Counted from the first letter of the stretch, positions 1 to 13,000 are shown. The stretch: DNA of 64,000 nt from Thelephora terrestris (GCA_015956445.1 WIUZ02000004.1:434001-498000), one strand, 5' to 3'. Numbers and translations: made by a program. Notes: generated by a model from the sequence alone, not told the origin.

Positions 1-1843
1 CTGCGACCAAGCCCCTTCCTCAGGGATGACTCACCATCTCCAGCCCCCAGCGGCGAATCAACCCCGAGACCATTCCACCACAAGGTTCTGGGATACTTCA
101 CACCAAATAAATCTCAAGATCTTTTGGATATCCCCGGTCCGGAGCTCCTACTGGCCTCAAGCAGAGCCAACGACGCTACCCGCAGAGCCAGTGACGCTAC
201 TCGTAGAGCCAGCGACGTTGCTCGCAGGGACAGCGGTTCGGCGTATGGCTACTCACGTGTATATCGACCACGATTATCGAGCGCAGGCCAACATAGTATG
301 CTTGCCCGTGCGCTACGGCGACGTAGGGGGACCGGAACAACCGTTCCGGGGTCTTTTGGACAACAATTTGCTGAGTACGGCGAGCTGAACTTTGCACAAA
401 GGCTTTTGATGGCGAATGGCATGGCTGTCACCAACGTCTCCGACCTCTGGGTATCGGCTGCAATGAATGTGGACGAGGACGTTTTTGAGGACGAGGAAGA
501 GGTAGAGGAGGGGCCGTATCAACTCGGACTTCAGGAGAGTGCTGTGTCTTTAACCTCTGCAGAACCAAGTCCTAGTCGGCGTGCACCCCATTCCCCCCGT
601 CGTCCGTCTAGAGACCCAGGTGTATACTCGAGACGACCATCCGGTTCTACCATCCCAGCTATATTCTCGAATTCCGGTATCCGTACACCCCCGGCGATAC
701 ATGAAGCACAACAACTGCTTGCAGAAACCGAAACCCTTCCCACTCGAGCACCATTGGAAGCAATACCAGAAACTGACCAAACGACACCGGATGCGAAGGC
801 ACCCTCATTGTATTCTCAGCTACCGGTTATCATGATTGTTCATTACGGGCTTCTTGCACTCCACAACACAACACACGACCAGATCTTTTACCTGTACCTC
901 GTCTCGTAAGCGCTGCCTGCGTGTTGCAACCGATCAGACGTTGATTAAACACAGAAAATACTCGGCCGGGGGGCTCAACTTGGATCCAGGCCACTTTGGT
1001 CAATTAAGTAAGCCTAAACCAACCTTTCGGATCGCAGGTTCTGACGAAGTACGCAGTTGCTCTCATGTGTCTGTTCCAGATTGCATACCAGTTTTACTTC
1101 TACCCGTAAGTCACGCGCTCTGACTGGTGAACACAACCTGAGCTGACACCTCCACAGGAACGTCGGGTAAGCCCCTACCGTTAGGAGGCCGTATGGCTGT
1201 TCTGACGCTCCTTGAAGCCCTCCCCGAGGCAGATTTTCACACCTGACCATGTTCCGCATCGGATCCGCATTATTCATTCCCTCATATCTCACTGTCACGC
1301 TGTATCGGCCGTTTGCAAGCACAGGAAGTGATGGAAGCAGTGTTCTCATGGCTGGTGAGTCCATTGCCTCGCCCCGGTATCCTGTCTCCACTGACCAGGT
1401 TTCGGTTAGCCCTTTCATTTAGCACGTAAGTTTCCTGAGCCCCTGTTTTACCTCGCTGATCGCAGGCACGCCGGTCCAGTGCAATAAGATACTGTGGGGC
1501 AACCTTTTCGTACACCTCAATCTCAGTTCTCCTCAATTACAGTACCTGTTTCCTTTTCGTGCTCCGGTTTCCCGACTCACCGCGCCCATGTTGCAGTGTC
1601 ACCGCCACACGTCGTCGGCTACGCCAACGGCATCGCCCAGAGTATCGTGAGTCTCTCCAGGTTCCTCGGACCCATAATCGGAGGAACGGTGAGTGTCTCA
1701 CCGGTTGCTGAGAAATCGGACTTACAATGCGCCAGCTCTGGTCCGCCAGCGTTGATGGCCACCCGAATGGGTACCCGCTTGGGTTCTTCGCTTGCTCCGT
1801 TGTCTGTGCTCTAGCTGTACTTCAGAGTTTTTGGATCAAGTAG
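1..1843 (+). CDS. MFS transporter, C-terminal half (5' end outside window)
   Basis: The frame is open from base 1, so the gene starts upstream. It encodes the long cytoplasmic loop between TM6 and TM7 (acidic, Ser/Arg-rich), then TM7-TM12. Modelled exons are 1-905, 955-1007, 1057-1105, 1158-1166, 1218-1354, about 1480-1541, 1597-1688 and 1736-1843. Family landmarks are KYSAGGLNLDPGHFGQL, FYFYPNVGPPRGRFSHLT, RYCGATFSYTSISVLLNY, MSPPHVVGYANGIAQS and a final YPLGFF before TM12. These match the fungal major facilitator group related to plant ZIF1-like and yeast YCR023C carriers. The substrate cannot be told from sequence. The exon at 1158-1166 is only 9 nt but restores the conserved PNVG. The join between 1354 and 1480 is not resolved: the best protein needs a one-base shift or an unrecognised short exon. 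The stop is TAG at 1841. Confidence 0.85.
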
Positions 1844-2302
1844 CTGTGAGATATTTTCCTGTGCCTGATGACCGTGCATAGCACAACGCGTCGCGTTTTA
1901 TGCCCATGCTTATTCGTAGAAACAACCAACTAAAATAACTGCTCGAGAGCTGCCCAGCCATGGCGGTGTTCCCTGTTTGTAACATTGTTGTGATTCCCGC
2001 GCAACCACGTGAACGTGACCGAATATGGAAAGGACTGACAAACAACTACAATCTCTGCCAGTCCTCACCCTTGCCCTCTACCACCACCCATCGAGTACCA
2101 TCAGTGCACTCGACCTTACTCCAGACAAGCAAGCTGTAAGTTCCCATCATTGACAGCACATTGGATTATTCAATAATGCAATCTTGTAACTCCCCCGCCT
2201 CCCTTCGCATGTTGTTCCCTTGATCTCAACGATCTTGCCACCATCCTAAACCCATTGAAACATGACCCTCCAGTCTCTTTCGTCCTAAATTTACCTCGCG
2301 AC
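1844..2302. promoter_or_regulatory. Intergenic region with possible UBC4 5'-UTR intron
   Basis: No coding region is seen. The stretch just before the UBC4 start is pyrimidine rich. A GTAAGT-like donor at 2136 and a CAG acceptor ending at 2273 could bound a leader intron of about 138 nt in the UBC4 transcript. This is inferred only from splice-like sequence. Confidence 0.3.
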
Positions 2303-2978
<676 letters not shown>

Positions 2979-3683
2979 GTGACTGGTAGCCTGCGTTGGC
3001 GGACGGTTGGCTCTTTCTGGTGTAATAGCGTTAATCCCATCGCCTGTATCTGTTATGACTCCAATTTCAACTTGCTTCCGCGAGAATTCGTATTGTGGAT
3101 CGTTTCCGTTGTTGTTTACAGAAACTGAACCGGGACGGAATACTGAACCTCGAATCGCCCGCTCTTGGTCTGTAATTACATACCACTGGAGCGAAATGGG
3201 TCATGAATAAATCAGAGATCCCGTGATCTTGTTCACGTGGAGTGAGTAAGCGTGGGAAGCAGAGTTACTTACAACGCAGAACTGCACGTTGGACTGAGCC
3301 CCCCTCGTTCCACTGGTTGATAAGCGTCACGGGAGGCTAGGGGCCCGAACCCAGGCACAGAGCTCACCCGCCCTGTGCCTTGCAGGCGCGATTTCACTGT
3401 CAGAAAACGGAGAGGTTACCGAGCGCTGTATTGGTTTGCAGTGTCGATCATGATTGCGTCGATCATACGACTGGGACCTCAGGGAATCGCGGGCAAAAGG
3501 GCGAGCCAAACGTTTCATGCTCACCCAGCTCATCAGGCCGCCTTCGTTGTGCTTACCCATGGAGCCAGAGAAGTATTAAAGCCATGTCATTCTTCCATGA
3601 ACCCTCTATCTTTGCTTCCTGCTGCACCCAGTTCTCTACTTTTTCTCACTCTCGCCTCGGACGCTTCAAGAAAGTATCCCAAT
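2979..3683. other. Intergenic, no gene seen
   Basis: About 700 bases between UBC4 and the DUF6593 gene. Only short scattered open frames occur and none carries a recognisable motif. It presumably holds the UBC4 3' end and the promoter of the next gene. Confidence 0.5.
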
Positions 3684-3701
3684 ATGTTGACCCCCACAAA
3701 C

Positions 3702-4371
3702 ATGAATCCTTTTGCCGAATGGAGCACCCGTTCCTCGGACTCCTCTCCTTCTATCTTTGGGGCTCTCCCATCTATTCCGATCGCTCCGACCCTCCCTGTC
3801 TTTATCTCAGATAGCCTCGTACTGCGATTCAGCGCGACCAACGACGTCCTGAACTGTGCCCTACTTGGACCGCAGAATCGCACACTGTTCAGTGTCAGCT
3901 CCTCTGGTTCCCGCACTTCGTTCCAAAACGTCGAGAACGCAGTGTTTGCCATCGTGGACTTTGCACCTCACGCTACCGTTGAGGTTCAGGGCTTCACGCC
4001 CCGCCAACGCGTGCGCGAATGGCTTCGTCTCGCACCCGACCAAAGGTAGGAACCGAGCTTTTCTCGTCCCGAGTTTCCGTATCTGAAAGGTGGTCCACAG
4101 CTCCAGGTTGTTGATCCTTGGCGACGAGGCGTGTTCTTGGAGGCCAATGGGACATCATATTGTGGTGAGCCTCGTTACCTCTGGTTACGGTGGGTGTGAT
4201 CTGATTATATGTCTGCAGCTCATGTCGCAAGATAACACGGTCCTCGGAAGGATCACTCGCTCCGCCAACACTACCGCTCTTGAAATTACCCGTCCCGCCT
4301 TGGTTTCTAATTTATTGTATCCATGTATCGTTAGCGCAACTCTCTTCCTCTCCGGACGCCACATAGATTAG
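3702..4371 (+). CDS. DUF6593-domain protein
   Basis: Exons 3702-4045, 4101-4164 and 4219-4371 encode about 186 residues. An in-frame ATG at 3684 would add six residues, and one at 3597 would add 35. The order of elements fits the basidiomycete DUF6593 family: a hydrophobic strand near LVLRFSATNDVLNCALLGP, a Ser-rich turn, a strand with AIVDFAP, a VREWLRL helix, the W in EACSWRPMGHH, and a hydrophobic C-terminal stretch SNLLYPCIVSATLFLSG. The function of this family is unknown. Members are numerous in Agaricomycetes and have no signal peptide, as here. Assignment rests on the strand/WL/W pattern recalled for the family and was not tested by a profile search. Confidence 0.7.
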
Positions 4372-4696
4372 ACGGTCGACCCCTCCTGTATTGACTAGCA
4401 TTCCATCCCCTACTAGCAGGTTAGATACTGTAGTGATAGCCCACGCATAAATTATTTGCATTCGCAGCGCCTCAATTATTTATTATTACCATTATCACCT
4501 ATTGTTAACACTTCGCCTAATCCACGAAACTTATCTCTCCCCCACATCGCAAATGCAGAAGTACCGGGATCAACGCCGGCAGAGCGGTGTAATGAAATGT
4601 CGGGACCTAGACAGGGGCATCTGTCTCGTCACATTGTGTGACATCGTCACGGTCGCGTCCACTGCATCTTCAGGTTGACAACTCTCCCTCGACACT
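4372..4696. other. Intergenic, no gene seen
   Basis: 325 bases between the DUF6593 gene and NUP96. The first half is AT-rich with TTATTATT-like runs. No coding signal was found. It probably contains the 3' end of the upstream gene and the NUP96 promoter. Confidence 0.5.
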
Positions 4697-7693
4697 ATGG
4701 CGCGCTTTCGGGCTTTCCTTACTGACAGCGAATCCGAGGCAGAAGAAACCACTCAACACGCCGCCACCGAATCGCAGCCTCCCGCCAAACCTGCAGATGT
4801 CAGTATGACCGAGGACGATTCGGAGGAATCGGATTCCGGATCTGAATCTGATTCCAGCCGACGCTCTCCAAAACTCCAGAAACACGCAGGAAAGGCTCCA
4901 GTCTACCGCAAGGATGAGAAAGGCTACCGTGGGTCCAAGTCTCGTCGCTCTGAATCGCCCACGGATGCCTCAGCGTCTGAGGAAGGATCGGAGACGGACT
5001 CTGAGGATGATGAGCTGCCGAATCAGCCCCAGGTGGACCCTTCGATTATCCCCCGCGCACAACAGTTGGGAGTGGAACCTCAACGAATGCATGTTATGCA
5101 AGCGTCTTTGTTCAGAGCTGAGGATGGTGGGGAAGGTGTCTCCACCCGACGCAAATTACGAGCAGCGCCCTCTTCACTAAGCCTGTCACGCAAACACAGT
5201 CGCGATAGCGACGGCGAGGGATTTAGGCCGGACTCGCAACAAGTGAGTGTACGTTTCAGTTGACCGTACGGCCCCTCATCATAACGCATCAGCGCGCGTC
5301 GTTCGCTCACGACATAGAACCTATACCATATCGTCCTTCGAGAAAGTATGCCAGGGTTGACCAATCAGAGTCCGCTGTCAACGGCAGCGAGGGTTTTGCT
5401 GCAGACGCTGGTCTGGCCTTTGGTCGTTCGTTCCGGGTAGGATGGGGGCCGGGCGGTGCTCTGGTGCATCTAGGTGCCCTATGCTCTCCCTTGGGTACAC
5501 CGTGAGTGTCCATTTCGCATCGAAAAAGTTTCCAGCCCTAAATTATTTCCGGATCAGAAAAACGTCTGCCAACTCCTCGGTGGTCACGATCACAAAGGTC
5601 CCAATCTTCGCGTCTGGGCCAGAAGATGAATCCGAGCGGGCATCCAAACTTTTATCGCACCACCTCACTCATACATATATTGAACCGGACGATGAAGGGG
5701 TACCTTTCGCAAATCCATCCCTCGCGCTCTCCTTTTCCTCCTTTTCCTCTCTCTACTCTCTGAACGAAAAAACGTTCGAGGCATCCCTATTCCGATTAGG
5801 AGGCGCTCTCTTTGATGACCTCGATCTCCGGCTAGCCGACACCATCGATGACGAGATTCGGCAAAGAGTACAAACTCTAAGACGTAGAGATGAGCTGTCA
5901 AGGTGGTTACAGAACGTCGTTTCGCCAACTGTGGAAGCCGAACTACGGGAAGGAATATCCTCTGACTCTTCTACGGAAGTGTTCACATGGCTCACAGGCA
6001 ACGAAATTGACAACGCCGTGCAAGCCGCGATATCCGCTGGGAATGTCAAGTTGGCGACGCTCGTTGCACAAGCCGGAGGCGACGATGACTTCAGAGCCGA
6101 GATCCTGTCCCAATTGAAGCTGTGGAAGGAACAACGGATCGACGCTCACATCAGTGAACCCACTCGCAAGGTTTACGCGCTCCTTGCCGGCGTTATAGAC
6201 GTTCTGGAAGGTTCTGGGTCCGGGCCAGGAGGGGGAAGGATCGAGTCATGCCCTGATGTGCATATCTTGGCAGATCTAGACTGGAAGCGGGCGTTCGGAC
6301 TGCACTTGTGGTTCGGTCAACCCATAGACTCATCTACAGCGGATGCGTTTGACTCGTACGAAGCGGCTTGGACGGAGAGCAGATACAGTGTGGCACCACC
6401 GCTACCATGGTACTCAGAAAATGCAACGCCCGGTGGACTCAGAAAGAAGTGGAATCTACCCTCCACCGCAGACAACCACCCAGATGCGCTCTACTCCATG
6501 ATTCGCCTCTTCTCCGACTCCTCATCCTCGCTATCCGCTCTCCTCACACCCCTTTCCTTCGACGCTTCACCACTAGACTACCGCTTATGCTGGCATTTGT
6601 ACATTATCATGTCGAGATGCCTGGGGGTTCGAGACTTTTCGGATCGCGGGGACACCGGTCTTCAGCTCGACCCGGAAGAAAACGAAGAACATCGTGTAGA
6701 GGGCCACAGTCCCAGCGCCGATCTCTTGGCCAATAGTTATGCCCTGCAGCTGGAGCAGCTGGGCATGATTCAGGAGGCCGTTTTCGTCCTTTTGCATATC
6801 GAGGGCTCGGCAGGGTAAGCTTTCCTCGACGTCCAGCTTGACTCTGAGCTAACGGTTCAAAGCCGGAAAGCAGCGATCAAAAGCCTGTTAAACAGGTGCG
6901 CTCCCGATCTCAGCGAGTGGAACGTCCACGGCTTGGTTGGCAGTCTAAAGATTCCACTAGCTTGGGTGAACGAAGCGAAGGTATACCCAAGAATACCCAT
7001 CATGGAATTCTCATTGATATTTTACTACCAGGCGATTTGCGCGTTCTCCCGGAACCGGGTGTACGAGGCGTTCGACTTGTATGTATCTTGCGGACTATGG
7101 AATTCTGCACACGATCTGGCGGTCCTGGAGCTCGCGCCGGATGCCGTTGTCAGACAAGATCATGAGTTACTTCGGACCATCTTCAGCCGACTTTCTGGAC
7201 ATCCAATTGATGGCTGGTTCTTACGTGGGAAGGTGTGTGAATCACAGTTGATCTCCGCGCTCCCTGAGCTTATTCACGCGTGGCAGACCCTCTTAGATTA
7301 CGTGAATGCCACTGTGCGTTTGCCGGATCTCAAAGAAAGCTTGGAGGAGAGTGCTGTTCCGGACGCGTCGGAGGCTCGCGAGTTGGAAGAGCTGACGCGC
7401 AGTGTACCCAAACTCATTGGAATCCTGCCTGATGCTCTCCGTGATCGGGGAGAAGCTCCCAATAACGTCGCTCTCACCTTTATGGTTTCTGATTTGACGG
7501 CAGCCCTTGACCAGGTGAACTCCCAAGTGCTGGTAAGTGGAATCCCGAACTACAATTTGAGACCAGATGCTGAGGAAGTTCCCCCCAGCCACCATCTCAG
7601 CTCCGCACAGGGATTGCGGTTGATGATACACGGCTGAAACACATTCGCGTGTCGGCCATGGACAAGTTTCTGGCGAGCATCGAAGTTTCATGA
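4697..7693 (+). CDS. NUP96: Nucleoporin NUP96 (Nup145C/Nup189C type), stand-alone
   Basis: Five exons (4697-5242, 5293-5501, 5558-6814, 6863-7532, 7601-7693) give about 924 residues. An acidic, Ser-rich N-terminus starting MARFRAFLTDSESEAEE leads to the diagnostic SFRVGWGPGGALVHLG strand of Nup96/Nup145C and then the alpha-helical NUP96 (ACE1) domain, ending VSAMDKFLASIEVS. This scaffold protein is part of the Y-complex (Nup84/Nup107 complex) of the nuclear pore, where it pairs with Sec13 and Nup84. In many organisms Nup96 is the C-terminal part of a self-cleaving Nup98-Nup96 precursor. No FG repeats or autoproteolytic HFS site precede it here, because the DUF6593 gene lies directly upstream, so it appears to be an independent gene. 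Confidence 0.88.
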
Positions 7694-7923
7694 GGATTTT
7701 GTTTTATGCGAATTTGATACCTTCATTGGGGAATTCCCGTTTTCCTGTTTAATCCGTGCTCGTACATACACCTACTGTCGCTTGCCATTCTCTCCTAACG
7801 GTTTTCGATCGTCGCCCGTTTTGCTTCCGTGCTCTTGCGTGCCGCTGTGGAGTGGGTCGTCGGGCCGGTCAGAACGCCCATCAATAATACGGTTGCTGGC
7901 AAAGTCGAAGAAAGCCAAATAAG

Positions 7924-8914
7924 ATGTTGCTCTCGGCTTTCTTGATCCCGCTGTTCACGTTGATCATCCTCCGACCGTACGCTTCCAACAGCTTCTTATG
8001 GAGATCTAAGAAGGTGCTGCTGGTGACGGCGCACCCGGATGACGAAGCGCTGTTCTTCTCGCCTACGCTTTTGGCTGTGCCACGAGGCGTTCAGGTGTTC
8101 TCCTTATGTCTCTCGTACGGGGACTCTGAAGGCCTGGGACACGTTCGAAAGGAGGAGTTTCATCGCGCTATGGACGTTTTGAAGGTGCCTCAGAGCAGGA
8201 GGTGGATTCTAAACCACCCGTGAGTGCTCGTTCTCGCCACGCCTCAGGTCGTTTACGAGTCTCTGACGGTCTTCTCGTTCCTTTTCGTATGTGGGTGTGT
8301 GGCAAACGACGTGCTGGTGATGTAGACTCCTTCAAGACGACATTAAGATGATGTGGGAGCCGAACGTCATCGCGACTCAAGTTGAACCGTACGTGACGGA
8401 TTACGGGATTGACACCGTGAGTGACTACGGGTAAATTATCTCGACCTCCTCAACTAACGAGATGGCGGCAACCGCCGCATCGATTCCTCTGTAGATCTTA
8501 ACGTTCGACGAACACGGAGTGTCCTCACACCCGAACCACATCTCGGTCATCCGAGGGATCAGACACATGCTCGACACAAAACTGTTCGCCAAAGTGCCAA
8601 TCGTCTACACGCTCTCCACGACATCGCTACTCCAGAAATACACCGGCGTGTTCGGAGGGGTGTTCGCGCGATTGAATTTGTGGCGCAAGCTTTTGGTGCA
8701 GGAATTTCCGATCGTTAACTGGTTCGTGAGCAAGGAACGCACGCCGATCTTTGTGTCTAGTGCGGAGCAGTATGTCACAGGGCTATCCGCAATGAAACAA
8801 CATCGGTCGCAGATGGTATGGTTCAGGTGGTTGAACGTGACCTTCTCGAGGTACATGTGGGTGAATGAATGGAAAGAAGTAGATATGTTCCAAGCCGCGA
8901 AAGCGAGGATTTGA
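7924..8914 (+). CDS. GPI12: N-acetylglucosaminyl-phosphatidylinositol de-N-acetylase (PIG-L)
   Basis: Exons 7924-8219, 8326-8416 and 8495-8914 encode 268 residues, typical for the family. An N-terminal membrane segment (MLLSAFLIPLFTLIILRP) is followed by the zinc/catalytic motif TAHPDDEALFF and later DEHGVSSHPNH, which supplies further metal ligands. The enzyme removes the acetyl group from GlcNAc-PI, the second step of GPI-anchor synthesis, on the cytosolic face of the ER. The start is the first ATG before the membrane segment. It ends tail to tail with the small minus-strand gene, about 88 bases away. Confidence 0.95.
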
Positions 8915-9002
8915 GGGGCGGATTCGTCACATTATCGTAATTTTGCAGGTTGTACGTCTTCGATACATGTTCTGGGTTCGTAATACGAGGTTTTCGGCGC
9001 GT

Positions 9003-9592
9003 CTATTTGGCTCGGAAGGAGGCAGTGGTAGTTTGGGGGACAAGTGAGGACAGCCAGCTCTTTAATTTGGCGATTCCAGCTCCGGTCCGGGACGACGAGC
9101 GCCGACCCATTGTGAGGCCGGTGCGGAAATATCGCACCCAAGGACTCAGGATTCCCCTGGAGGTAAAAACGTAAGACACTTCTAGTTGGGATAACCCTCG
9201 AGAGAGAGAGAGGGTACCCACCATATCATGCCCTGGAACAATGGGGCGAGTATATGGTCCTTCGTCGTTATCCAGATAACAGTTCCCCACTTGATATCCA
9301 GCTGCTGACCCTGAAGAGGCACGACGTCTCCGCGTTTCTCATCCTCATCGGGGACTGGTGTCGTGAGGCGGACGTGGGGAGCGATGCTCTTGAGGTACGT
9401 TTGCTCAAAGCGAAGGTCGATGCCGAGCGTCGGTTTTGAGATATCTCCGTAAGACTTCCGGGCCGAGCCGTGATGTTTGCTGAATGCTGAAACTTGACCG
9501 ACGTATGAGGTTGCCATGCTTTTGCAGGCTGGTGAGGAGCGAGTGGAGAGGTTCGGAGATGCGAAAGAGGCGGGGGAGTGATGGTTTCCCAC
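9003..9592 (-). CDS. Small protein resembling DUF1770 / mitophagy receptor Atg43
   Basis: Two exons on the minus strand are joined across an intron of about 70 nt that removes a GAGA repeat (9193-9210). The protein contains LGIDLRFEQTYLKSI, then IKWGTVIWITTKDHILAPLFQG running into MIWGILSPWVRYF. This order (DLRFEQSYL, then WITxRDQ...PLxQGxxW and a hydrophobic segment) is what I recall for fungal DUF1770 (PF08589), which includes the fission-yeast mitophagy receptor Atg43. The C-terminus is basic, as expected for an outer-membrane tail. The start is uncertain: 9592 is the longest frame, but 9517 (MATSYVGQVSAF) looks more natural. Family assignment is from memory and needs a profile search. Confidence 0.55.
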
Positions 9593-10024
9593 GATCGCTC
9601 ATCCACAGTCACATGGGTGGCGCAACAACCGGAGATGCGTGCCGGAGATTGACGTTGAGATCGCTCATACGAAAAAGCCGCAGATCTAGCCAGATATTAA
9701 TCTTTTCAATGTCCACAATGCGGTCGATCCCGTGGTCTGACTCCGTGACCTATTGAGACGGACGTACTTAATCTGTGAAGCAATGGGCCACGGAAACCGC
9801 CGGTGGGGTCACAGGGTACAAGTGGCGGAAATGTCTCAACGTTCCTCGCCTCATGTTCGATAACGATGCGGAACGTTCTAGACCCCTCCACTCCGACAGC
9901 AAAAGACGACTATCATCCCTGACTGCGCCAAGTTAAATCCGTTCAGCTCTTCCGCGGATCAACCGGTCGGTGGGTATATGCGTGTCCCGATGATCAGCTG
10001 TGCCACGCCTCTAGATCTTGCTGC

Positions 10025-10061
10025 GGGGGAGGGGGGAGAGGGGGGAGTGGGTGGTTGTGGG
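10025..10061 (+). other. G-rich tract with G-quadruplex pattern
   Basis: Runs of 5, 6, 6, 3 and 3 guanines are separated by loops of 1-7 bases on the plus strand. This satisfies the usual intramolecular G-quadruplex pattern (four G runs of three or more within about 37 bases). It lies in the gene-poor tract, so no target gene is obvious. Confidence 0.6.
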
Positions 10062-13000
10062 TAATCTCGCTCCTCTCTCACATGATTCCTTATCGCGGAC
10101 TTTGTGAACGATAGCTGACAGGGATTACGCGTGAAATGGAAAGGTGCCGATGGGTTATAGGAGGTTACGGATTGTCTTTGTATGGCCCGAAAGTAAGCTA
10201 ATTAGGTGACGGTGAAGCTCCTCAGAGGAATAGAGAACCGTGGACCAATCACCGATCAAATACGCCTTCGGCATTAGGGAAATCCGCAGAGTTATCTTTG
10301 CTACTCCTCCTTGTAGTTCGGGTCCGCACAAGATGTATATGTGTCGCTGAGAATCATCGGTAGGCGCCTCCGTAGGATTTCCGGCGTTCCAATGTACAGG
10401 AGAACCGGAGTTCGAACTTGGACTTCACGGCCTCTGGGTCCCTCGAATTCGAGCGAATGGGTCCTTGCAGTGGTTATCAACGGGCGGTGATAAGGCTAGC
10501 GATAAATCGGGAGCACCGTCGGTACAAAAAAAAAAAGAGTTGCAAATATATACAGGCATTTATAACATCTGATAGTCTTTGTGCGTATATTCACCGATCT
10601 CAAGTGGGGACTAAAGCGAATCCTGAAGCCTAGGAGGGCCTTTGGCCCACTGCGGAGAGACGGGTCTGGACCCCTGCCTGTTAATTAAACCGTGTTCTAT
10701 ATCTCCAAGTGGACATCAGGTGGATCGCAGTCCAAATGGATATATATACGTCAACCGAGTAGACAGCCTGATCAGAGTCTCCGCGTCAGGTCGCCACTTT
10801 GGTATGGGAGAAGGTGTTGTGGGGGAGGGGACCCGTCGAGGCGTTCGCATCGACCCACGGGGCCGTGCAATCGATATCATCGACTGTCATCGACCGAAAT
10901 TCCAGACCCCGGTTTGGGGTTCATCATCTCACGCTAGTCTAAACTGTGGCATCTTCTCTGGCGACCGAGCCACAACACACCTCCTGTAACCCCGGATCCA
11001 AGGACACCCTGGATTTGGAACGGAAACACGATCAAACAACAAGCGGGGTGAAATTCGCGAATTTCGTTTTTGATACGGGTCTCGATAGGGACCTCGAAAA
11101 GGAATACACCGTCAGCGTCGGTGAGGAAAGAGAGCCGTCCGCGTCAGGGGGTTTGCTCCGCCCTACTGCTAACTTATCGATAACGTGGCAGGCTGCCAAG
11201 GTGAGATCACACGGTACAGCCTCAGCGACAGACTTGATGTGCTTCTCGGTCTCTGATCTGACGCAGCCGTCAGAGGGGGAACGATCTTTCGGGAACGAGT
11301 TGCAATCTAAGGAAGTCGTGCTATGCCTAACGCTACACGATGACGACACGGATCACTTCGCTGGGTGGAGTGGAGTAGCGCTGTAGTGAAAGACAGGATT
11401 AGAGGCATGTATAGAAAAATAGCAGGTTGTACCGTAATTGACAGACAATCGTATGCGTGCGATGGAGCGACAGATATGTACGAAACGGCAGAGCGGATGA
11501 TATACTTGTTAAAGAGGCGACACAGGAAAGCAAAAAACGACGACGGTGAGAACAGGTGGACCTGCCGGTGAGGGAAGAGGCAAAGTCGAGGAGAAAATGG
11601 ACCACGGATCCAAAACCCGAAATGAAAAAGCGAGAAAGGGGGAGGGAAAGAAAACGACCGGAAAGATACTCCACTCAACGAACACAAGTTCCAGCAACCC
11701 CGGCATACCATCCTCGTCGTATCCCATCGTACTCCTTACGAGGGGAGCGCAAGCGGATTCAAATTTGCACCGCATGTGCGCATTGAAAGAGCCCCCCCAA
11801 TGATGATGTGCATGGAGCAGGAAAATAAGATTGGAAGTGGAATTTCGCGAGTCGCGAGAGAGATGTTCGATGGAGAGAGCGGGCGCGACCGTGCAGGGTA
11901 GGCTGTGACGGGTGGCCCCTTGAGAACGCGACCGAGATGAAAGGTCTATCTTCGAGCCACATATCTCCAGTATGTGTTGTTGGGTGGCTGAGTGCCGGGA
12001 GTGGATTGATCTGCATAGGCAAAGCGATGAGAACCATGAAGCGAAGACCGGTAACCGGTTGAGACTCACGAGGTCGAACGCATTCCCAGATATCTACGCC
12101 TTTTCCTTTGGGATCCCAGACACCACATTGTGCGTGGAGATCCCACTGAATGTTGACCTCCCAGATGCGGGTGGCGTTACTGACGACTGCGGGCATCGTT
12201 GAAAGTCGTGAAGAATGGTCAAGTGAGGTGAATGTCGTTGCTAAACGTCGACGAGGAGAGGGGGCGGAGGGGGTGGCTGTGGACGATTAGGAGGAGAGTT
12301 GTAAGTGCTTAAATATATGGGAGCCGAAAAGTAATCAAATATCGGTTGCCTCCGAAAGCCGAATACGGGAAAGCAGTGTGACTTGGTTGTCATGTTGACG
12401 TCACGTTTGTTCGCGTCACGCATTTGGCGTTTGGTTACCAAACCGAGAACGGATCGACAACGATTATGCTTTTGCTGACGAGAGCAGTGGGAGATTCTAG
12501 GCCAGAGGTCGATACTGAAGAACAAATTTACAGACGGTAGACTCCTCTGGATACGCACGATCTCCTTTCGATTAGCCCCAGCATTCCCAAGTCTTTTCCT
12601 TTTGGCTCTAATCAATCACGCGGTACACGGGGCGAGCCGTGTGTCGAAAGCGGTGAGCCGTGAAAGACGCTGCAAGAATCTGCGATCAATGGCCCTCTCA
12701 TTTTGGGGTCCTCGCCCACGCTCTATTCACCCCTGCAAGCCCGGTTTGACGCCGAATAACGCCTCTCGGGTAAAATAACTGAAGATCTGCCCTCACCACG
12801 CTCGCATTCATTCTTCGTGGAGCGATCTCTGCCCACAACACTGGGGCCATTACACATCCCTCTCGCTCTCCTGTCTCTCCCATCAACACAAGGCGTCGGC
12901 TCCCGAGGCTAACGGGAATCCTGTAACCTCTCCGTTCTTTCTTTGCTGATTCCCGGGAATCGCGCCAGCCTTCCCGCGGGCGAACCGTGTTCCATATCCC

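Noticed and set aside
9193-9210. GA-rich repeat as a regulatory element
   Set aside because: It lies inside an intron of the minus-strand gene and is a simple dinucleotide repeat.
10946-11386. 146-codon open frame in the gene-poor tract
   Set aside because: It begins with GTG, not ATG. The first ATG is far inside, and no domain, splice pattern or codon bias supports it.
11509-12196. Long overlapping minus-strand frames (up to 186 codons)
   Set aside because: Several frames are open at once on both strands, with Phe/Ser/Pro-rich composition typical of antisense low-complexity DNA. No motif.
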